From assembly GCF_029633915.1 (NCBI RefSeq), contig NZ_CP091092.1, forward strand, positions 992,001 to 1,056,000: 64,000 bases of DNA, written 5' to 3'. The position numbers were made by a program, and so were the translations under genes. Of the stretch, positions 59,430 through 64,000 are shown piece after piece (position 1 is the first letter of the stretch; the number at the start of each line of letters is the position of its first letter). The notes under the pieces were generated by a model. It saw only the letters and a list, made by a program, of their open reading frames with translations, was not told where the DNA came from and ran no database searches. This DNA comes from Methanomicrobium antiquum (lineage in GTDB: Archaea; Halobacteriota; Methanomicrobia; Methanomicrobiales; Methanomicrobiaceae).

Positions 59430-60356
59430 ATGCCTTCAATAGATGGATTCATAGAGGGTTCAAACACATCACTTGCTCATTATGGTCTTGTTGCCGGTGC
59501 TTATGACAAGCTTGAAATCGGTGAGCTCATCGACGAACTTATTCCTAAAACAAAATCACACATTGTCACTCATAGTCAGATTGTAAAATCACTTGTTATT
59601 AACGGTCTGGCATTCATTGACAGGCGGCTTTATCTTCATCCTGTGTTCTTCAAAGACGTTCCAACAGAGCGTTTCTTTGGTAAAGGGATTGAACCCGGGC
59701 ATTTCAATGATGATACACTGGGACGGACTCTCGATAGAATCTATGAATATGGACCTACTGAATTATTCAATCAAATTGTGATAAAAAGACTGCTGAAGGA
59801 TGATTATGGAATCCACTGTATTCATGTGGATACTACAAATTTTAGCGTTTACGGAGACTATGATAGTGATTGCGATTCACGGAATATGGAGATAACATTT
59901 GGTCATCCTAAAGACGGCAGAAACGATCTCAAACGATTTGTACTCGGAATGGCTTCAGATAATCGGGGAGTCCCGGTCTTTCTCCAGACATTTTCAGGTA
60001 ATGAATCAGATAAAAAAGCAATTATTGAGATGATAGATAAACTGAGGAAAAATCTTATTTTATCTCATAAAGTCTACCATATTGCCGATAATGCCTTTTA
60101 CACTAAGGCAAATCTTCAGGAGATGGGCGATCACACTTTCTGGATAAGCAGAGTTACAAACTCGATTGGAGAGGCGAAAGAATTCCTGAGCTTGGATGAA
60201 ACTTTACAGGAATGTGAAGATAATAGATATTCATATGCAGAAAAGATCTCATATTATGCAGGTATAAAACAAAAATGGGTTCTGTACAGCTCAAATGAAA
60301 TGCAAAAGCAGAAGCTTAAAAAATATGAGATAATTCTTCATATGTCATTGGTTTAA
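59430..60356 (+). pseudogene. IS1634-type transposase, 3'-truncated
   Basis: The start at ATG 59430 (MPSIDGFIEG) opens an IS1634/IS4-type transposase. SLAHYGLVAGAYDKLEIGELIDELIP (about residues 13-38), HFNDDTLGRTLDRIYEYG (about 90) and the first DDE aspartate in CIHVDTTNFSVYG (about 130) are conserved, as is HIADNAFYTKANL. Full members have about 540 residues; this frame ends after about 308, just after ISYYAGIKQKWVL, so the C-terminal third with the catalytic Glu is gone. The end (KKYEIILHMSLV) is not transposase-like. No matching terminal repeats were found. It cannot be active. Confidence 0.85.
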
Positions 60357-60595
60357 GTAAAGTATAATATTGCCAAAACTTCTAAATTCAAGTTAGAATT
60401 ATCTCAATAGGTAGGAAAAGGTAAATAATTTCATTCATCATACAATTTTGATTGGTTCAGGGAAATTCTGACATCAAAACACTGCAAAATATATAGCAGA
60501 TTACACAAAATATGGAGGTTCTTCTCCATTTTTCTGAAAGTTAGGACTATCCAAAAAGAGAAACAACTTAGAGAATAACCTCCAAATGTGATGAT
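60357..60595. other. 239 bases between two transposase remnants
   Basis: No gene. A hairpin ATGGAG-GTTCTT-CTCCAT occurs at 60512-60529. Sequence near 60540-60560 (TTAGGACTATCCAAAAAG) lies just ahead of the ISL3 start and may be part of its left terminal repeat. Confidence 0.4.
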
Positions 60596-60850
60596 ATGTC
60601 CAATAAACATTACAAATGGAGGGAATGCATTTCTGCATTCACATCTATGTTCTCATTTGTGGGCTTTAAGATTATTGATCTGGAAGAGTCAAAAGAAATA
60701 CTTACTGTCACTCTGGATGCAACAGAATTACCATGATGTCCCAAGTGCGGTGAATTATGTCATCGATAATAGGATGATGTCTATATCAGATCCGTCATTG
60801 ATTTTCCTGTTTCCATTTCTACCTGTCGTATTCAGTTCCCAATACACCAA
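60596..60850 (+). pseudogene. ISL3-family transposase, N-terminal fragment with stops
   Basis: From ATG 60596 the frame reads FKIIDLEESKEILTVTLDA then ELP, a TGA stop (60734-60736, one base from Trp TGG), CPKCGELCHR and two stops TAA TAG (60767-60772), continuing DDVYIRSVIDFPVS. The CxxC zinc site and the spacing match the start of ISL3 transposases. The similarity ends near 60850, where minus-strand IS21 sequence begins. About 85 codons remain of roughly 400. No usual start-to-stop gene exists here; it is a fossil. Confidence 0.75.
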
Positions 60851-61060
60851 ATTGATCTCTTCAAACCGTTTGTATGCCGGAAATCCAGCCTGTTGTATTA
60901 CACGTTCTCTTCTGCTGGTCTCTCTGGACTGTACTTCTGCATTGAGAATTCTGACAAGGAATTCTTCAGGATTTGTGAAGTCCTCTGCTATGGTGTGATA
61001 TGACTGGTATATTCCAGGCAGTCGTAACCGCCTGCAAAGATCTTTTATTTCTTCATCCAT
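60850..61060 (-). pseudogene. istB: IS21-family istB, truncated
   Basis: From ATG 61060 (MDEEIKDLCRRLRLPGIYQSY) the frame encodes about 70 residues of the IstB helper ATPase, up to AGFPAYKRFEEINL. The Walker motifs that should follow are missing, because the element is cut at about 60850 and joined to the ISL3 fragment. The start overlaps the istA end by eight bases, as in intact IS21 elements. Confidence 0.85.
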
Positions 61061-62553
61061 TTCTGCTCTCTCCTGATGTGATCTCATCATATATGGCAAG
61101 ATTTGGTTCCGGCATTTCGATATCCAACGGATAACTAAATGATTCTGTTTCCGGTTTCTCCCGGAAATCCAGCGTGAGCCGAATTGAATCATAATCCGGA
61201 ATAATGCCATCTTCCAAAAGCGATTCTATTGCACTTACGACATCTTTCTGTGGATTCTCTTTCATCAGACCAAGGATTCGAATGAATTCCTTAGGTTTAT
61301 CCTGATAATGGCTCAAATACAGTAGCTTAAAACAGGGATTTGTCTTCTTCAGTACCTTTGAAGATCTCAGAGCGCCGGGTTTGTTTCGAAGGGTGCTGAG
61401 ATAATGCTCGATCTTCAGCGAACTTTCATTTCTGCCGAATAGACGAACATGTGTGGCAATTACTGCTTCATTTTCTAATATCTCAATGTAGTCCTCATAG
61501 ATCTTCAGTGCCAACATCTCAGATTTGCAGTATTCAGGAACGGAGTATGCATTGCGTTCAAATGTGACAGTGGAATAACAATCGACTTTTCGGTACTTTA
61601 GATCATACGGACAGAAATCCATTGAAGGAAGCGGAAGAAATGCCTTTTTTTCTTTTTTTCAGCCCTTCAACGGGCACAAGATCCCGGTGTGAGACAGGAG
61701 AATTGTTGATCGCAGAGAGAACAGATCTGAGATGTTTATTTGCCTCTTTCAACGAAGAGAAAGAGTCATGGTATCCAAATGCAGTGGTCCGGATGACAGA
61801 CACGCTTTTTTCAACAGTCCCTTTTTCCTGTGGAGAAGCAGGATTACAGGCATTGGTTTGAAATCCATAATGGCTTGCAAACTGCAGAAATCGCTCATTG
61901 AAGACTTTGTCTGAAGCATCCGTCACCACTGTTTTCATGTTGTCGAAGAAGAGTGCCTCCGGGACACCTCCTATTTCATGAAAACATGCGATTAACGCAT
62001 TAAAGAAATTCGTCTGTGATTCATTTGAGTACACTCTGGCAAAACGGTAAAGAGAATTGTTGAGGACGACAACGATGAGGCTGTACTTTGATTTCTTCTC
62101 TTTAATTCTCAGATGGACTTTGCCCCAGTCACATTACGCACGATATCCGGATTCATAATCCTGGCCAATACAGATGTCCTTGAAGACGTTATTCTGTTTC
62201 CATTTTCGTACTTCGCGCTTTACCGTTGAGTAGCTGATCTCTGTGCCATTGTACCTGAGTATCAGATATATCTGGTGTGCATTCAGTCGCTGTTTTTTAG
62301 GCCTTTTCTGATTTTCTTCAAGATATGTATGTATTTTATTGACGACATCATCTGAAAGAGCTGATTTGGTTCTTTGTAGATTTCGAGTTGTAGGAAGGAT
62401 CTCTTCGGCATTGCCGTTCTGGCAATCTTCTATTCTGTTCAGATATTTTGTAACGGTATTTCGAGAAATGCCCATGATATCTGCTACTTTTCTGTAAGAT
62501 CCTGTTTCCTGATACAGCTGACGAATACGGTCAACATCTTCCATTGTTTTCAC
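61053..62553 (-). pseudogene. istA: IS21-family istA transposase, disrupted by a nonsense codon and a frameshift
   Basis: The gene starts at 62553 with a helix-turn-helix (YRKVADIMGISRNTVTKYLNR, about residues 20-40). It is stopped by a TAA at 62134-62136, where the frame would otherwise read YRA-E-CDWGKVHLRIKEKKS, the start of the DDE core. The same frame continues to 61603 (FFDNMKTVVTDASD, KGTVEKSVSVIRTTAFG). A frameshift then occurs in two T7 runs on the plus strand (61645-61659); after it KAFLPLPSMDFCPYDLKYRKVDCYSTV carries on to 61053. Two separate lesions make this a pseudogene. Confidence 0.88.
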
Positions 62554-62605
62554 CTCCGTGAGTATGTTGTTAAAGGCAGTTTCAGTTACTGCCGGTGTTA
62601 CTGAG

Positions 62606-62667
62606 GTGGATCAATTCTTAGTGAGCGTTTTCGTGAAAAGTGGATCAATTTTTAATGAGCGTTTACA
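62606..62667. repeat. IS21 right end with two terminal direct repeats
   Basis: GTGGATCAATTCTTAGTGAGCG (inner, from 62606) and GTGGATCAATTTTTAATGAGCG (outer, from 62640) are two copies of the multiple terminal repeat of IS21 elements. The outer copy runs to GTTTACA; the final CA at 62666-62667 fits the TG...CA ends of the family. The other end of the element is lost at about 60850, so no target duplication can be read. Confidence 0.75.
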
Positions 62668-62949
62668 ATTTTTGAAAATGTTACCAAAAATAGCATCATT
62701 CTGGGCTTAAATTCTAAATGACTTTGGCATTATAAAAATAAAATTGATGTTTTGCATGCAAATATGCCTCAACTGTCAAATTCAATAACGATTATTTTTG
62801 ATATTTTTGGGAATAATGCACTTCAAAAGACCAAGTGGCAAAGTCAGGTTAAAAAAATTCAAACTATTATTTTTGGTATGATTAAAGTCAGAATTAAAAA
62901 AGCTAAAATTAATACAATTAGAAATTATTTTTTTAAAATTACCGGAAAA
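62668..62949. other. 282-base AT-rich region past the IS21 end
   Basis: No gene is accepted. A 69-codon open frame on the plus strand (from 62752) is Ile/Lys/Asn-rich, as random AT-rich DNA would give, and runs into the 3' end of the minus-strand gene. This DNA should be the former downstream flank of the fdhC transcription unit. Confidence 0.45.
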
Positions 62950-63477
62950 TTACTTTTGTGATGAATTTTTTCTTTTTAATACTCTGATTAAAACTGCATT
63001 TACTACAGGATCGCCTACAACAAAATATCTTTTAATAACTTGTCCATAAATTTCGACAACATCATTAACAGATGCATCTTCTGTTGGAGTGGTAAACATC
63101 TTCACTGAGATTTCTCCTGTTTTATCTGCAATAAGATACTGAGGTCTGTTTAATGACTTGAACAGAACTCTTTCAACAACTCCTTCAATTCTAACGATTT
63201 TGCCGACCATTGAAGGATTGATGTTTCTTATTTTTGTGTCATTTGCTTCGGCTTCATAAATCGGTGCCAGTACAGTGTATTGATCCTGGCTCATATAATT
63301 AAGAATGAGTGGAATTACGAACATTAACGCTACAAAGACCATTCCCATTAAAAAAAAGCCCCAGTCTCCACTTAACAAAAGATAGAAGACCATTGATAAT
63401 GCAATCATTCCAACAACTATAATGTTAATTATTGAAATTCTGACATTTTTACCTTTAATTTTCATTTTAAAAATCAC
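62950..63477 (-). CDS. Membrane-anchored OB-fold protein next to fdhC
   Basis: The 175-residue protein has two N-terminal membrane helices (about residues 15-35 and 40-62) and a C-terminal OB-fold-like domain (about 85-168; VGKIVRIEGVVERVLFKSLNRPQYLIADKTGEISVKMF, then VNDVVEIYGQVIKRYFV). OB domains of this type often bind nucleic acid or act in protein contacts; NfeD-like membrane proteins have a similar build. It follows fdhC by 13 bases and is probably co-transcribed, so a role in formate transport or enzyme assembly is possible. The start could also be the Met at residue 5. Confidence 0.75.
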   Translation of the reverse strand: MIFKMKIKGKNVRISIINIIVVGMIALSMVFYLLLSGDWGFFLMGMVFVALMFVIPLILNYMSQDQYTVLAPIYEAEANDTKIRNINPSMVGKIVRIEGVVERVLFKSLNRPQYLIADKTGEISVKMFTTPTEDASVNDVVEIYGQVIKRYFVVGDPVVNAVLIRVLKRKNSSQK

Positions 63478-63490
63478 AAAAAATAGATGT

Positions 63491-64000
63491 TTATTTGTTC
63501 TCTATAATTTCCTGCCTGAATGAATAGTAATAAAGAACACCAACAAAGATCATTCCACCTACTATGTTACCAATAGTGACGACAATGATGTTTTGTGTCC
63601 ACATTGTAACCCAGGTAAGATTTGCAACTTTTGTTCCAAGAACTGCCAGCTGATCCGCTGACAGGAATGGGGCTGTAAATAAACCTGCAGGAATAAAGAA
63701 CATGTTTGCAACACAGTGCTCAAATCCTGATGCAACGAAAGCCATGATTGGGAACCATATTCCAACAATCTTTCCTATTGCATCATCTGCACAAATACCA
63801 AGAAGAATTGCAAGGTTAACTAACCAGTTACAACAAATTGCTTTGAGGAAACATGACCAGGTTGCCATAAGTCCTACATAACTTGTTTTTCCGGCTGCTA
63901 TACTTACTGCTGTCATACCAAATGATGTAACTGTTGCTGCACCTGTTGCAGACCATGAAAGATAAGGTCCGTATGCAACAAAGTATGCAAATACAATCGA
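63491..64000 (-). CDS. fdhC: Formate/nitrite-family transporter FdhC, C-terminal part (5' end outside window)
   Basis: FNT proteins are pentameric channels for formate and related anions. The frame is open to base 64000, so the gene begins outside the window. Residues read GPYLSWSATGAATVTSFGMTAVSIAAGKTSY, then the family block CCNWLVNLAILLGICADDAIGKIVGIWFPIMAFVASGFEHCVANMFFIPAG, which includes the conserved NWLV and GFEHCVANM (channel-lining His) motifs. In methanogens fdhC usually sits with fdhAB; here it is cut off from them by insertion-sequence debris. Confidence 0.93.
   Translation of the reverse strand, partial: SIVFAYFVAYGPYLSWSATGAATVTSFGMTAVSIAAGKTSYVGLMATWSCFLKAICCNWLVNLAILLGICADDAIGKIVGIWFPIMAFVASGFEHCVANMFFIPAGLFTAPFLSADQLAVLGTKVANLTWVTMWTQNIIVVTIGNIVGGMIFVGVLYYYSFRQEIIENK

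Noticed and set aside
60755-61210. A full 151-residue protein on the minus strand
   Set aside because: Its first part is a shadow of the istA end and its last part reads the ISL3 fragment backwards; only the middle 70 residues are IstB.
61603-61660. Programmed frameshift in istA
   Set aside because: T7 runs could allow slippage, but the same gene also has a nonsense codon and its partner istB is truncated, so decay is the simpler reading.
62752-62961. 69-codon frame after the IS21 end
   Set aside because: Low-complexity Ile/Lys/Asn composition, no ribosome site, and it runs into the 3' end of the OB-fold gene.

Overview
The window comes from a euryarchaeal methanogen with AT-rich DNA, most likely of the order Methanomicrobiales; the genus cannot be fixed from the sequence alone. 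Supporting evidence is an archaeal RNA polymerase with split B and A subunits, formylmethanofuran:H4MPT formyltransferase, F420-type formate dehydrogenase with a formate/nitrite-family transporter, Ech hydrogenase, a class II photolyase, archaeal-type Shine-Dalgarno sites (GGAGGTGAT-like) and many coupled overlapping starts.

Layout. 1-4410 (+): tetrapyrrole operon hemA(partial)-hemB-hemL-hemC-cobA, without hemD. 4667-7982 (-): ftr, a 5-formyl-THF cyclo-ligase homologue, a small membrane protein, a ROK sugar kinase homologue and a cysteine-rich small protein. 8205-9002 (+): an isolated cheR. 9529-9602: tRNA-Lys(UUU). 9699-17978 (+): rpoH-rpoB2-rpoB1-rpoA1-rpoA2-rpl30e-nusA. 18505-23697 (+): the complete six-gene ech hydrogenase operon. 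23742-34927: mixed housekeeping genes (class II photolyase, DUF6508-like protein, TauE-type exporter, ProC-like protein, class I FBPase, PAS/GAF kinase-like protein, aroD, radical SAM activase, UPF0200 NTPase, TIM-barrel isomerase, RNase Z). 34947-39278 (+): a duplicated MgtE-type transporter, a duplicated PhoU/TrkA_C protein and a RecJ-like DHH protein. 39463-42482: small genes and two lipoproteins. 42811-45344 (-): an HDAC-family deacetylase overlapping a hydantoinase/oxoprolinase-family protein.

45488-55282 (-) is a signalling cluster. In transcription order it encodes a double-CheW protein, a membrane chemoreceptor, a CheA fused to a receiver domain, a receiver-histidine kinase hybrid, a membrane PAS kinase whose H-box histidine is replaced by Thr, and a GNAT acetyltransferase. 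The parts resemble Frz/Wsp-type chemosensory pathways that control something other than swimming. No cheB, cheC, cheD or free-standing cheY lies near it; the only methyltransferase is the distant cheR.

55632-64000 is a formate region. fdhB and fdhA (-) are separated from fdhC and its partner, a two-helix membrane/OB-fold protein (also -), by about 4 kb. That gap holds three decayed insertion sequences: a 3'-truncated IS1634-type transposase, an ISL3 transposase start with stop codons, and an IS21 element with broken istA and truncated istB joined to the ISL3 remnant.

The energy genes fit together. FdhAB and the FdhC transporter bring in formate and electrons. Ech couples ion flow to ferredoxin reduction. 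Ftr carries the formyl group in the first steps of CO2 reduction. The hem/cob genes feed corrinoid, siroheme and F430 synthesis. Several intergenic regions (4411-4666, 30745-30820, 32500-32660) carry clustered CATGAAA/TTTCATG inverted repeats that the genes do not explain.
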